A stretch of 64,000 nt of DNA from Moorena producens 3L (GTDB lineage Bacteria > Cyanobacteriota > Cyanobacteriia > Cyanobacteriales > Coleofasciculaceae), in NCBI RefSeq assembly GCF_000211815.1, contig NZ_GL890930.1:143858-207857 (forward strand). The letters are read 5' to 3'. Positions within the stretch are counted from its first letter, which is position 1. Each line of letters starts with the position of its first letter. A program made the position numbers and the translations under genes. This document shows, one piece after another, positions 7,341-16,117 of this stretch. The notes beneath the pieces are model-generated. The model searched no databases. It was not told where the DNA came from and saw nothing but the letters and a program-made list of their open reading frames with translations.

Positions 7341-10300
7341 TCAATTTGGCTAATTCGTCCTGAGCAAACTCCCGCAGTTTAGGATCGGAGTCATGGTCTG
7401 CTCTATCCTGCAATAAGGATTGGATTTGGGAATGGTTAGGATAATATTCCAGGATGGCCTTAAGGGCTGCTTGTCGAGGATTGTCATCCCATAATTTCTT
7501 ACGCTCAAAAGGGTCATGGAGAGTGCGATCGCGTAAAAATTCCCATAACCAAGGCTGATTGTGCCAAGCTTGAGCTAACTGTTCAATTGCTATACCTCGC
7601 ACATCCGAATCAGTATCAGAGCGAGCCAATTCTTGAAGTAGGGGTAAAGTATCTAGGTGGTCTTTGTAACCTTGAGCTAACTGTTCAATTGCTGTAACTC
7701 GCACCCACGAATTAGTATCAGAGCGAGCCGATTCTTGAAGTAGGGCTAAGGTATCTGGGTGGTCTTGGTAACCTTGAGCTAACTGTTCAATTGCTGTAAC
7801 TCGCACCGACGAATCAGTATCAGAGCGAGCCCATGCTTGAAGTAGGGCTAAGGTATCTGGGTGGTCTTGGTAACCTTGAGCTAACTGTACAATTGCTGTA
7901 CGTCGCACCCACGAATTTTTATCAGAGCGAGCCCATGCTTGAAGTAGGGCTAAGGTATCTGGGTGGTCTTGGTAACCTTGAGCTAACTGTTTAATTGCTT
8001 CACCTCGCACATCCGAATCAGTATCAGAGCGAGCCGATTCTTGAAGTAGGGCTAAGGTATCTGGGTGGTCTTGGTAACCTTGAGCTAACTGTTTAATTGC
8101 TTCACCTCGCACCCACGAATGTTTATCAGAGCGAGCCGATTCTTGAAGTAGGGCTAAGGTATCTGGGTGGTCTTGGTAACCTTGAGCTAACTTTATAATT
8201 GCTGTAGGTCGCACCCACGAATTTTTATCAGAGCGAGCCCATGCTTGAAGTAGGGCTAAGGTATCTGGGTGGTCTTGGTAACCTTGAGCTAACTGTTCAA
8301 TTGCTGTAGCTTGCACATTCCCATCTTGATCAGAGCGAGCCCATTTTTGAAGTAGGGCTAAGGTATCTGGGTGGTCTTGCCAATGGGTGGCTACTGCTAC
8401 CACAGCGTTAGTGCGAATATCACTATCACTGAATCTTTTTCTATTTTGATCATAATTAATTAAGTCTTTGACGCGATTCAGTAATGTAGTATCTGTTGAT
8501 TTAATCTCATAGCGATTCCTCACCTCAGATAAAAAATCTGCTGCCAAAAATAAATTTCCAAACCTATTACTCTCTCCATATTGTGCTATCAAATACTCAA
8601 TAATTTCTCCAGCTTTTCTGGAATCAATCATGCCCACAATCAACCTCAGCACTTCATGCCAAGATTCATCCCGCCAGTGCTGACCAAATACTTGGGTTTG
8701 TAACTGTTCTAGGTCAATCTTCTGGGTTTTCTCAAATTTCCTGACAAATTCCCAAGCACAGAAATATTCCAAAAATGTCCGATGCACAAAGGCGTAGTAA
8801 TCTGCTCCCATGAAACACAAGATAAAATTGCGGGTGCGCAACTGATTAATCATTACCTTAGCCACCGCTCTTGGATTAGTAACTTCCCGTAGTTTCAACT
8901 CCTCGAAGATAATCCGTTCTAAATCCTCTGCACTAATCAGATTTCCCGCTAATCCTGCTTGATTACCCTGCATGAAATCTGCCACTTTTCCCAGCATCTG
9001 TTGCTTATCTTGATAATCAATTGTCTTGGGGTCAAGACGATTATCTTCTAGTAATGCTCGTTCCACATCCCATCGATGGAGCAGTAATCGAGAGGATTGG
9101 TTATAGAGTTCAGAGCGGTCACGAGGCAATTCTTGATTGCGATTCAGGATTGCCATCATGGTTAGTAATAGGGGATTTTGCGCCAGTTGTCGAATTGGGG
9201 AGGATGTCTTGATTGCGTTTTGTAAGCGCTCCCGTTTCCTAACTTTATCGGCTTGATCCGTAAAGGTTAATTCATGCCAGTGCTCGATAAAGGTTTGAAT
9301 TTGTTCGGACTCCAAGTCTTGGAGCATAACATGACGAAATTCAGCATCCCGTAGCCGTTGGGGTTTATAACCAATTACCCGAGATGTCACAATTAATCTT
9401 ACTTTAGGATAGGTATTGGTAAAGCGATGAATATCCGTAATTACATCTTCTCGTTTACCTGGCTCAAAGACTTCATCCAACCCATCAAACATCACTAAGG
9501 CATTACCAGCCTTTAACTGCTCATCAAGGTGATGTTGATTGAGATGACAGATATATCCACTGCTTTGATGACAGAATTCCAAGAAATTATGACACTGTCC
9601 ACTATCGCGATTCCGGATATAGGTGCGTAATTCAATCAGTAAGGGAATTGGTAGAGAAAGGGCAGTAGTTAGATCGGTTCTTGCCCACTCCAATGCTAAA
9701 TATTGCAACAAAGTAGATTTACCAGAGCCTGGGTCTCCTAAAACCACCAAATACCGATAGCCTTGAGAGTCCTTGATCACATCCAATACGGATTTTATCG
9801 GCTGTTGATAATAAAGCTTTTTAGCTCGTTGCAACTCCTTTTGGTCAATTTCCTGTTCTAGTTGACCACTCTCTAGCAGTTTTTGATAATAATCCTTAGG
9901 CAGTTCATGAATCGCCTCTGGCATCAAGTCATGAACCTCTCGCACATTTTGGGGGATAAATATCGTCCAGAGTTTTAGTTGATTATAGGCAGAACCATCG
10001 GTATCTAAACTATCTAGTTTAACATTACCGTAGCTCTCTAGGAGTGCTTCTTGATACTCCCTTAAGTTAAAATCAGGGATAATGCCTGCTGTAGCGTTAG
10101 TGTTTTTTGCGATCGCATCTAACGTTTGGGAATCCCAGATAGGCCGTAACTTATCCGATTGCTTGATTATAGTTTGTACTTGCTTGAGATACTGTTTACC
10201 AATATACTTCCAACGAAATTCTTCCGGTAATGATAATAACTTCAGCTCAACCCAAGTCTTGGCTAATGTATCGGTATCTATTTCTTTACAGCCATAGTTA

Positions 10301-10620
10301 AAGGCACTTCCCAGGATAGCTTTAACGGATTGGTTCTTAATATACTGCTTGAGGGGTTTAGTATATTGTTTTATTTCTTGCTTAGATAGGTCAGCAACCT
10401 TTAATTCTTGTCCAACTAAAGCTACAAAAGCTTTTAAGGCTTTAACCAAGAGTTTTTTCTGGGTATCTTGCTCCGATAGTCCGGTATAATCTTTGATAGA
10501 TTCTTTGAAAAAATCTTTAGTGTAGTCTTCTAGAGCGTCTTTGGCCAAGGGACCGATCACTTCTTTGGCGAGATAGCCACCAGCACTAGAAATTCCCCAC
10601 AGTGCTAACCAATCTAGCAT
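7309..10620 (-). CDS. NACHT-domain STAND NTPase with HEAT-like repeats
   Basis: The 1103-residue protein resembles bacterial NLR-like STAND proteins. An N-terminal helical region of about 270 residues contains no recognised effector. The NACHT domain follows, with Walker A GDPGSGKST (295-303), Walker B LVMFDGLDE (375-383), VTSR at 411-414 and the helical segment NPLLLTMMA near 482-490. A winged-helix-like part includes FVHRTFLEYFCA (611-622). From about 747 come eight 34-residue HEAT-like repeats of the pattern YQDHPDTLALLQ..ARSD....VR..AI.QLAQG, some differing in only a few residues, then a diverged C-terminal cap. Such proteins act as cytosolic sensors that oligomerise on ligand binding, and some bacterial NACHT proteins protect against phage. 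Here defence is an inference from architecture and the adjacent AbrB-Doc pair. The extreme C-terminus comes from heptamer repeat DNA. Confidence 0.88.
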   Translation of the reverse strand: MLDWLALWGISSAGGYLAKEVIGPLAKDALEDYTKDFFKESIKDYTGLSEQDTQKKLLVKALKAFVALVGQELKVADLSKQEIKQYTKPLKQYIKNQSVKAILGSAFNYGCKEIDTDTLAKTWVELKLLSLPEEFRWKYIGKQYLKQVQTIIKQSDKLRPIWDSQTLDAIAKNTNATAGIIPDFNLREYQEALLESYGNVKLDSLDTDGSAYNQLKLWTIFIPQNVREVHDLMPEAIHELPKDYYQKLLESGQLEQEIDQKELQRAKKLYYQQPIKSVLDVIKDSQGYRYLVVLGDPGSGKSTLLQYLALEWARTDLTTALSLPIPLLIELRTYIRNRDSGQCHNFLEFCHQSSGYICHLNQHHLDEQLKAGNALVMFDGLDEVFEPGKREDVITDIHRFTNTYPKVRLIVTSRVIGYKPQRLRDAEFRHVMLQDLESEQIQTFIEHWHELTFTDQADKVRKRERLQNAIKTSSPIRQLAQNPLLLTMMAILNRNQELPRDRSELYNQSSRLLLHRWDVERALLEDNRLDPKTIDYQDKQQMLGKVADFMQGNQAGLAGNLISAEDLERIIFEELKLREVTNPRAVAKVMINQLRTRNFILCFMGADYYAFVHRTFLEYFCAWEFVRKFEKTQKIDLEQLQTQVFGQHWRDESWHEVLRLIVGMIDSRKAGEIIEYLIAQYGESNRFGNLFLAADFLSEVRNRYEIKSTDTTLLNRVKDLINYDQNRKRFSDSDIRTNAVVAVATHWQDHPDTLALLQKWARSDQDGNVQATAIEQLAQGYQDHPDTLALLQAWARSDKNSWVRPTAIIKLAQGYQDHPDTLALLQESARSDKHSWVRGEAIKQLAQGYQDHPDTLALLQESARSDTDSDVRGEAIKQLAQGYQDHPDTLALLQAWARSDKNSWVRRTAIVQLAQGYQDHPDTLALLQAWARSDTDSSVRVTAIEQLAQGYQDHPDTLALLQESARSDTNSWVRVTAIEQLAQGYKDHLDTLPLLQELARSDTDSDVRGIAIEQLAQAWHNQPWLWEFLRDRTLHDPFERKKLWDDNPRQAALKAILEYYPNHSQIQSLLQDRADHDSDPKLREFAQDELAKLRQEARGKRQE

Positions 10621-10624
10621 GATC

Positions 10625-10866
10625 TTGGTAGTTGTTTTTTGGTTTATCTATTATTATAGATCTTTAGGGAGTAGGGAGTAGGGAGCAGGGAGCAGGGAAC
10701 AGGGAACAGGGAGCAGGCAAGACGCAAGACGCAAGACACAAGACGCAAGACGCAATAGTTGGGACAGCCTGCCCCGTAATGAACCACTGTTCGCTCAAAA
10801 AATTGTAAACCCTAAATGCCTTTAGGGTTAAGATTTCAGGCTAGACCGCACTTAGTAAGAGCCTCG
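10625..10866. other. Repeat-rich gap between the NACHT and OYE genes
   Basis: The gap holds GGGAGTA/GGGAGCA/GGGAACA heptamers (10667-10715) and GACGCAA heptamers (10717-10755). No gene or clear promoter is visible. Confidence 0.6.
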
Positions 10867-11973
10867 CTAGTTTTCCGCATTATAAGTAGGAAAGTCAGTA
10901 TAACCTTCTTTACCTGGAGAATACCAAACTTTAACATCTGGAATAGGATTAAGAGGCCAATTATTAGCGAAGCGATCAACCAAATCTGGATTACTCAGAA
11001 TCGGTCTTCCGAAAGCAATTAAATCCGCCACACCTTCTTGAATTGCCGCTTCTGCTGTTTCTTTACTATAGCCGCAATTACCAATAATTGGACCATCAAA
11101 AACGTTTCTAAGCTCAGCCAAAGTCATCGGTTCTCCTAATTCATGAAATCCAAACGCCAACCCATCTAATACATGGATATAAGCTAACCCATAACTGTTT
11201 AACTCTTTAGCTACATAAAGAAATGTTTCACGATAATCCACAGACCCCATATCATTAAATAAACCATTAGGAGACAAACGAACCCCCACTCTATTGACTG
11301 GGAAAACAGTTATTACAGCTTCGATTACTTCTTTGAGTAAACGATATCTATTCTCAATAATACCACCATAGTTATCTGTTCTTTGGTTGGTTTTAGATTG
11401 CAGAAAAGAGTCCAGTAAATAACCATTAGCTGAATGAATCTCTACCCCATCAAAACCTGCATGTTTGGCATTTTCAGCCGCTTTTTTATACTCTTCTACT
11501 ATTTGGGGTATTTCTTCAGTTTCCAGGGCTCGTGGAGTTTCGTGAGGCTGTTTTCCCTGAGGGGTATGAACATATTCTTCGTTAATTTTAATGGCTGAAG
11601 GAGCAACAGCTAGCTTACCATCATGGAAACTACTATGAGAAGCCCTACCACAGTGCCAAAGCTGCAAAAATAATGGCGTATTCTTAGAGTGTACACTACT
11701 AACAACTTTTTTCCACCCTTCAGTTTGTTCCAGAGTATAAATACCAGGAGCATTTACCCAACCGTTAGCTTGAGGGGAAATAAAAGTACCTTCAGTGATA
11801 ATTAGACCTACTCCAGTTCTTTGAGTATAATATTCCACCATTAAATCATTGGGAATACCCATATTAACTGCTCTCCCTCTAGTTAAAGGAGGCATTACTA
11901 CTCGGTTTTTTAAAGATAAATCACCTAATTCAAAAGGGCTTAGTAGTTTGGACAAAGAGAGTGGAGCCGTCAT
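10867..11973 (-). CDS. Old yellow enzyme family flavin reductase (NemA/XenB-like)
   Basis: The 368-residue protein is a single TIM-barrel FMN enzyme. Key segments are LSPFELGDLSLKNRVVMPPL (11-30), FLQLWHCGRASH (102-113) with the His/Cys pattern of OYEs, and FDGVEIHSANGYLLDSFLQ with the substrate-binding His and Asn. The C-terminal phosphate-binding part is IGNCGYSKETAEAAIQEG and LIAFGRPILSNPDL. The family reduces activated alkenes, nitro compounds and N-ethylmaleimide with NADPH. Length matches the family. Cyanobacterial OYEs are usually stand-alone, as here. Confidence 0.92.
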   Translation of the reverse strand: MTAPLSLSKLLSPFELGDLSLKNRVVMPPLTRGRAVNMGIPNDLMVEYYTQRTGVGLIITEGTFISPQANGWVNAPGIYTLEQTEGWKKVVSSVHSKNTPLFLQLWHCGRASHSSFHDGKLAVAPSAIKINEEYVHTPQGKQPHETPRALETEEIPQIVEEYKKAAENAKHAGFDGVEIHSANGYLLDSFLQSKTNQRTDNYGGIIENRYRLLKEVIEAVITVFPVNRVGVRLSPNGLFNDMGSVDYRETFLYVAKELNSYGLAYIHVLDGLAFGFHELGEPMTLAELRNVFDGPIIGNCGYSKETAEAAIQEGVADLIAFGRPILSNPDLVDRFANNWPLNPIPDVKVWYSPGKEGYTDFPTYNAEN

Positions 11974-12139
11974 TTATTGTACCCCTCAATGTAAATTGAC
12001 TCAAATCCATTTAAACAAAATATAGCAATCCTAAATGATTTGTGACAAGTTAGGGGCTTGGTATGTTTTGCTCAAGCGCCAGGGTTAGGTTGCTGCCCGT
12101 AACGCACCACTGCTGGGTCAAACAACTTTTAGGAGATGC

Positions 12140-12342
12140 ACCCGATGGGAGAGTGTGGGAAGAAAGAATAGGGTATATTATATAGCTGTTTTCATAGTAA
12201 TAATATATATATGATATAGGTTTTTTCCCGGGTGGATATCGGAACCTATAGCCAGAGCTATTCATACTGATCAAATTGCACAACTGTTTTCTTGGATGGG
12301 GGGAAAGGTTAGCAACAGACCAAGAAAGCCAAAATGCGATTG
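12140..12342 (+). pseudogene. Internally deleted relic of the AbrB-Doc locus
   Basis: Bases 12140-12220 match the region upstream of the intact antitoxin (about 6110-6180, AGAAAGAATAGGGTATATT type). Bases 12232-12284 match doc from 6629 (GTGGATATCGG, then GAGCTATTCATACTGATCAA). Bases 12299-12342 match the end of doc from about 6925 (AAAGGTTAGCAACAGACCAA). The antitoxin gene and the middle of doc, including the HPFIDGNKR motif, are missing, and a hairpin repeat follows. It is a clear decayed paralogue of the functional pair 5.5 kb away. Confidence 0.85.
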
Positions 12343-12396
12343 ACCAAAGGTCACGCTACGCGATTGGCCGTAGGCCACGCTAAAAGCGAACGCGCT
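12343..12396. repeat. Hairpin repeat (TAGCGT family) in the toxin relic
   Basis: CACGCTACGCGATTGGCCGT and GGCCACGCTAAAAGCGAAC are minus-strand versions of the TTCGCGTAGCGTGGCC repeat, here as a double copy directly abutting the doc relic. The remaining bases to 12555 hold no recognised feature except an inverted GGGCATC/GATGCCC-like pattern. Confidence 0.75.
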
Positions 12397-12555
12397 TGTG
12401 GCTGGGTGCATCTCCTAAAAGCTGTTTGACCTGGTGGTTGGAATGGGCATCAGGCGTGGAACGGGCATCTTGCCCGTTTCATTTCCGGACGGACTGTCCC
12501 AACACTGGCTACCGATAAAATCAGGGCGAGCCCGTCCCTAAAGCACCACTAGCCA

Positions 12556-12790
12556 CTAAATTCTAAATTCTTCATTCTAAATTCTTCATTCTAAATTCTT
12601 CATTCTAAATTCTTCATTCTTCATTCTTCATTCTAAATTCTTCATTCTAAATTCTTCATTCTAAATTCTTCATTCTAAATTCTTCATTCTAAATTCTTCA
12701 TTCTAAATTCTTCATTCTAAATTCTTCATTCTAAATTCTTCATTCTAAATTCTTCATTCTAAATTCTTCATTCTAAATTCTAAATTCTAA
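12556..12790. repeat. 14-bp tandem repeat array (two alternating heptamers)
   Basis: About 16 units of AATTCTTCATTCTA run up to and into the end of the following minus-strand gene. The unit is two heptamers, AATTCTT and CATTCTA, so it fits the 7-base period of the other repeats. Confidence 0.9.
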
Positions 12791-13129
12791 ACTAAACCCC
12801 AGTAACACCTCATTTCCTGTTAACACTACAGGCATTGCTACTACTTCCACAGGTTGATTTGCCAGATAAATTTCTACTAGTTTATCCTGAGGATTAATCA
12901 ACCAACCCAAACGCAAGCCACTGGCTAGATACTCTTGGATTTTCTCCTGTAGGGGCTTTAATCGATCTGTCCGTGAGCGCAACTCAATCACAAAATCGGG
13001 GCAAATGGGTGGAAAACCTTCTCTTTCTGTTTGACTCAGTGCTTTCCATCTTTCCAGCGCTACCCAAGCTACATCGGGAGAGCGATCGCCACCACCTGGT
13101 AAACTAAACACAGTCTGAGAGCTAAACAC
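12773..13129 (-). pseudogene. Uma2-family (DUF820) protein, 5'-truncated
   Basis: The 118 residues cover only the second half of a Uma2 restriction-endonuclease-like fold. The nuclease-like core PDFVIELRSRTDRLKPLQEK and GLRLGWLINPQDKLVEIY are present, as is SPDVAW. The N-terminal 60-70 residues of a typical 180-200 residue Uma2 protein are missing. The frame upstream of the GTG at 13129 reads NIKVV and then meets a stop. The C-terminal FRI and stop come from the heptamer array. Uma2 proteins are very abundant in cyanobacteria and of unclear role. This is probably a decaying copy, although it could still be translated. Confidence 0.75.
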
Positions 13130-13185
13130 AACCTTAATATTTAAAAAACCAGCGATGCACAGAATTTTTTCTCTGTTCCCGATTC

Positions 13186-13420
13186 CCGACTCCCCAGGGC
13201 TGTTTCATTCTAAATTGCAATATTTTATGCATTGACGAGGATACGTCTTTTCAGCCTTCGAGCATTCAGGTATGTGATGGCTGAAAGCCTTTAAACTCGT
13301 TACCTAGATCCAGAATGAAATAACCCTGCCGACTCCCGATTCCCGACTCCCGATTCCCGATTCCCGATTCCCGACTCCCGATTCCCGACTCCCGACTCCC
13401 GATTCCCGACTCCCTAAAAT
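13186..13420. repeat. GATTCCC/GACTCCC heptamer repeats
   Basis: Heptamers GATTCCC and GACTCCC fill 13328-13412. Further left lies GGGCTGTTTCATTCTAAA (13198-13215), whose counterpart with TTTCATTCTGG on the other strand sits at 13310-13325, about 110 bases away, suggesting a small MITE-like unit at 13196-13330. No gene is seen. Confidence 0.6.
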
Positions 13421-13437
13421 AAATAGATTATCCGCCC

Positions 13438-13965
13438 CTAACGCTGATTCTGCAATTTTCTCATTTCCTCTTGCACCCCCACTGCCACCTGCAAGGCTTG
13501 ATCTAGCACTCGTCCATACTCACTGGCCTGATCACTCAAGTGCAGGGCAGTCAAGGTGGTTAAATTAGTAGTAAATAGCTGAGGATTCTTAGTAATAAAC
13601 TGCTTATTCTCTCTGAGAATTCGTTCTGTCTTCAAGGCACGCACTAAATCCGTTTTCATCACCTTAAGGGCTTCGAGCACTCGCTCCCGATTGCTGAGAC
13701 CAACACCTGGATTACCAGCTTCTTCCAATTGATCATTAATGTATACAGCTCTAATCACCGTATTGTATCGATCCACTTCTTTCACCAGCCGTCTAACTGC
13801 CTTATATTTCAACCATAGAAAGGTACCTCTACCCAATTTGATCAGGAAATCTCCTGGTTCTTTTGGTTTCTCTAGGAAAAAACCTCTGACTCGGTCTGGC
13901 TTCTCCCCAATCAAATTGCTGAGATAATCCTCTGAAATCACCAAGTCCTGCAAATCAGGTCGCAT
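13438..13965 (-). CDS. Conserved hypothetical protein, helical
   Basis: I do not recognise this 175-residue soluble protein. The first 60 residues (LQDLVISEDYLSNLIG; GFFLEKPKEPGDFLIKLGRGTFLWLKYKAVRRL) look globular. Residues 60-175 are strongly helical with many charged residues (KEVDRYNTVIRAVYI; RERVLEALKVMKTDLVRALK; VAVGVQEEMRKLQNQR) and could form a coiled coil. No signal peptide or membrane helix is seen. The gene is single, with a heptamer array at its 3' side and about 500 bases without genes upstream. Confidence 0.65.
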   Translation of the reverse strand: MRPDLQDLVISEDYLSNLIGEKPDRVRGFFLEKPKEPGDFLIKLGRGTFLWLKYKAVRRLVKEVDRYNTVIRAVYINDQLEEAGNPGVGLSNRERVLEALKVMKTDLVRALKTERILRENKQFITKNPQLFTTNLTTLTALHLSDQASEYGRVLDQALQVAVGVQEEMRKLQNQR

Positions 13966-14470
13966 AGTTGTCCGTGCCTATGATAAGATAGTGGTCGAGA
14001 GCCTTCTAGTCTATAAGCTTAACATGGTATTAATACCTTACCGTTAAGTTCAGGAGACCTGTTAGGGGTCAGGGGCATGACTGGGTATATGGTAAGCATT
14101 CAGCGGTCAGCGTTTAGCGGTCAGCCTTTGGCCAATGGCACCTCAAGTAGTGTGCGTGTAGCGCATAAGCTGATACGCGACACGCTGATAGCTAATAGCT
14201 GATACCTGAATAGCTACGGTATATGACCACATAAAACAAGGATGCGATCGCATTCCCAATACTAATCATAAAAAGCCAGTTAACTTACTAACACAAACGA
14301 AAACTTAGCTAAAACTGCACCAAGCAATACTAAGTTTCCTCAATACACTGCAAGTCTCTGGCCTTAAAACGCACTGGCATCCCATCAGACGGATAAATCA
14401 AAAGGTTTGTATACAGTTATAAAAAGTGTCACATAGTCTAGCAATCTCTACAACTATTTGGTATACTTAA
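13966..14470. other. Non-coding stretch with GCTGATA-type repeats
   Basis: The segment 14095-14225 carries TCAGCGG/TCAGCCT and GCTGATA heptamers and a CCTCAAGTAGTGTGCGTGTA block, a repeat also seen near 19660, 44565 and, inverted, at 40090 and 52460. The rest is AT-rich with no recognisable gene. Confidence 0.5.
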
Positions 14471-14482
14471 GGGAGGTTACTG

Positions 14483-14953
14483 ATACCACTACGTAAGGCG
14501 GTCGAACTTACGGGACTCTCCAGAAATACCTTTCGCAAGTATGCAGATAATGGCACGATCAAATGCGAACGCACCCCAAGTGGTTACAGACTCTTCGATA
14601 CAGAAAGCTTACTCACCTTCGGAAAGGCGGGCAAAACTGTGGTTGCTACTATCTGTTACTGCCTCCTCAGCAGCCAAAAACAAAGGAATGACCTTAATCG
14701 ACAGGTTGCTTATATGCACTCCCTCTATCCAGAAGCGGAAATCATCTTTGACATCGGATCAGGACTTAACTACAAAAGATTTGGGCTTAAAACCATACTG
14801 GAGCGACTTATGCGTGGGGATCAGCTCACAATTATTGTTGCCTGTCTCGACAGACTTACCCGGTTTGGGTTTGAACTCTTTGAGTACTTGGTTAGAAGTT
14901 ACCGTAAGAGTAGTGCAGCCTTTATAGTTGGTAAATTATGCAGCATAGGGTAA
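14483..14953 (+). pseudogene. tnpA: IS607 serine recombinase (TnpA), broken
   Basis: One frame reads from about 14483 (IPLRKAVELTGLSRNTFRKY) through an N-terminal helix-turn-helix (NGTIKCERTPSGYRLFD). It then enters the resolvase domain: ICYCLLSSQKQRNDLNRQV, IIFDIGSGLNYKRFGL, and DRLTRFGFELFEYLV. A normal start is lacking: the position after GGGAGG reads ATA. The arginine before the catalytic serine region (usually YCRVSS) has become leucine, and the C-terminus is replaced after LFEYLV. The enzyme would catalyse IS607 transposition through a serine-DNA intermediate. These lesions make it inactive. Confidence 0.8.
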
Positions 14954-15677
14954 AGGTTTTGTAGTAAGGCTGCACTACTCTAAGGTTTCATCTCCGGTCA
15001 GTCTCAACGGTGGAAAAATCATGGGATCCGACAACCCTGAAAGCTGTCTTTGATCAGAATTTACCGCCGATATTCTCTCAATCATTCACGTCTGCTCTTG
15101 TAGAGTCCAAGGACTCAGGAAATACGGTTCAAAAATCAAAAAAGATCCGACTATTCCTAAAAGCTGACCAACGTCAATTGATTAATCGCTGGTTTGGAGT
15201 GTCCCGTTATGTTTTCAACAAGACCGTAGAAATCCTCAAAAATGGCGAAGTTAAAGCTAACTGGTTGGCCATCAAGACTGACATCCTTAACAGTCTTCCT
15301 GAATGGTGTAAAACAGTACCTTATCAAATTAAATCGATAGGGATAAAGGATGCCTGCACTGCGGTCATAGAGGCTAAGAAAAATACAATTTGACTGGGCA
15401 AATTAATCGAGTTCGCTTTAGGTCTCGAAAAACTCCTGTTCAGTCTTGCTACATCCCAAAATCCGCTGTTTCAGTAAAGGGGATCTACCCTACAAAATTA
15501 GGAGAGTTAACCTTTGCTGAAAGCCTACCAGATCACCTATGTGACTATCGATTAATTAGCACCAATGGGGACTATTATTTAGTAGTCCCTTACAAAGCAA
15601 CTCGAAACAAAGCCGAGAATCAAGGCAAGGTAGTTGCTCTCGATCCTGGTGTTAGAACTTTTTTGACGTTTTTTAGC

Positions 15678-16011
15678 TGTCCGGCAAAAGAAGCCCCACA
15701 CCTAATGCGTAGCATAGGTGTGGGATGAATTTTGCACAGGGTATTATAAAATTGCTATAATATATGTACTGATAAACAAAGCCGTTCGCGTAGCGTGGCC
15801 TACGGCCTTAAATGCTGGGCAAGTCAGCCACTTACGTGCCTAAAAAATAGAACTTATTGTATTGTTCCGGTGGGTCGGGGCATCCCGTGTCGTTAATAAA
15901 GTAACCCGTGTATCCGAACGCGCCCCGCGTCGGCGAAAGCCGATAGTGATGGCTGGAGTTGGTAAGAAGCCCACACTGTAATCTTCGATGAGCGTGTGGG
16001 AGTATGTCACC
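15678..16011 (+). mobile_element. Small non-autonomous IS200/IS605-like element inside tnpB
   Basis: The insert has a hairpin at each end: CCCACACCTA/TAGGTGTGGG near 15694-15723, and CCCACAC/GTGTGGG near 15969-16000. It also contains a TATAAT-rich promoter-like stretch near 15745-15765, a TTCGCGTAGCGTGGCC repeat (15781-15808) and a GC-rich structured right part (15868-15960). It has no coding capacity. Cutting it out joins TTFFS-type coding sequence to ENSVGK, and its length (334, remainder 1 on division by 3) explains the frame change. Subterminal hairpins and no target duplication fit IS200/IS605 biology. Confidence 0.75.
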
Positions 16012-16066
16012 GAAAATTCTGTAGGAAAAATTGGTGAAGGGGACTTTTCTCGAATTCAGCGTCTAT

Positions 16067-16117
16067 GTTTACCTTTTGATAGGCTGATTTCAAAAATCAG
16101 CCTATCAAAAGGTAAAC
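16067..16117. repeat. 51-base perfect palindrome within tnpB
   Basis: Two 24-base arms (16067-16090 and 16094-16117) are exact reverse complements around CAA. The centre reads GCTGATTTCAAAAATCAGC. The coding frame stays open across it. Confidence 0.9.

Noticed and set aside
7560..8400. Regular 102-base repeats as a CRISPR-like array
   Set aside because: They are in-frame coding repeats (34 residues) of the NACHT-HEAT protein without variable spacers.
9021..9212. Short plus-strand open frames inside the NACHT gene and similar frames elsewhere
   Set aside because: They overlap strong coding sequence on the other strand, have no ribosome binding site and no recognisable protein features.
12556..12790. 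14-base tandem array as CRISPR or origin iterons
   Set aside because: Direct tandem heptamers with no spacers and no replication gene or DnaA boxes nearby.
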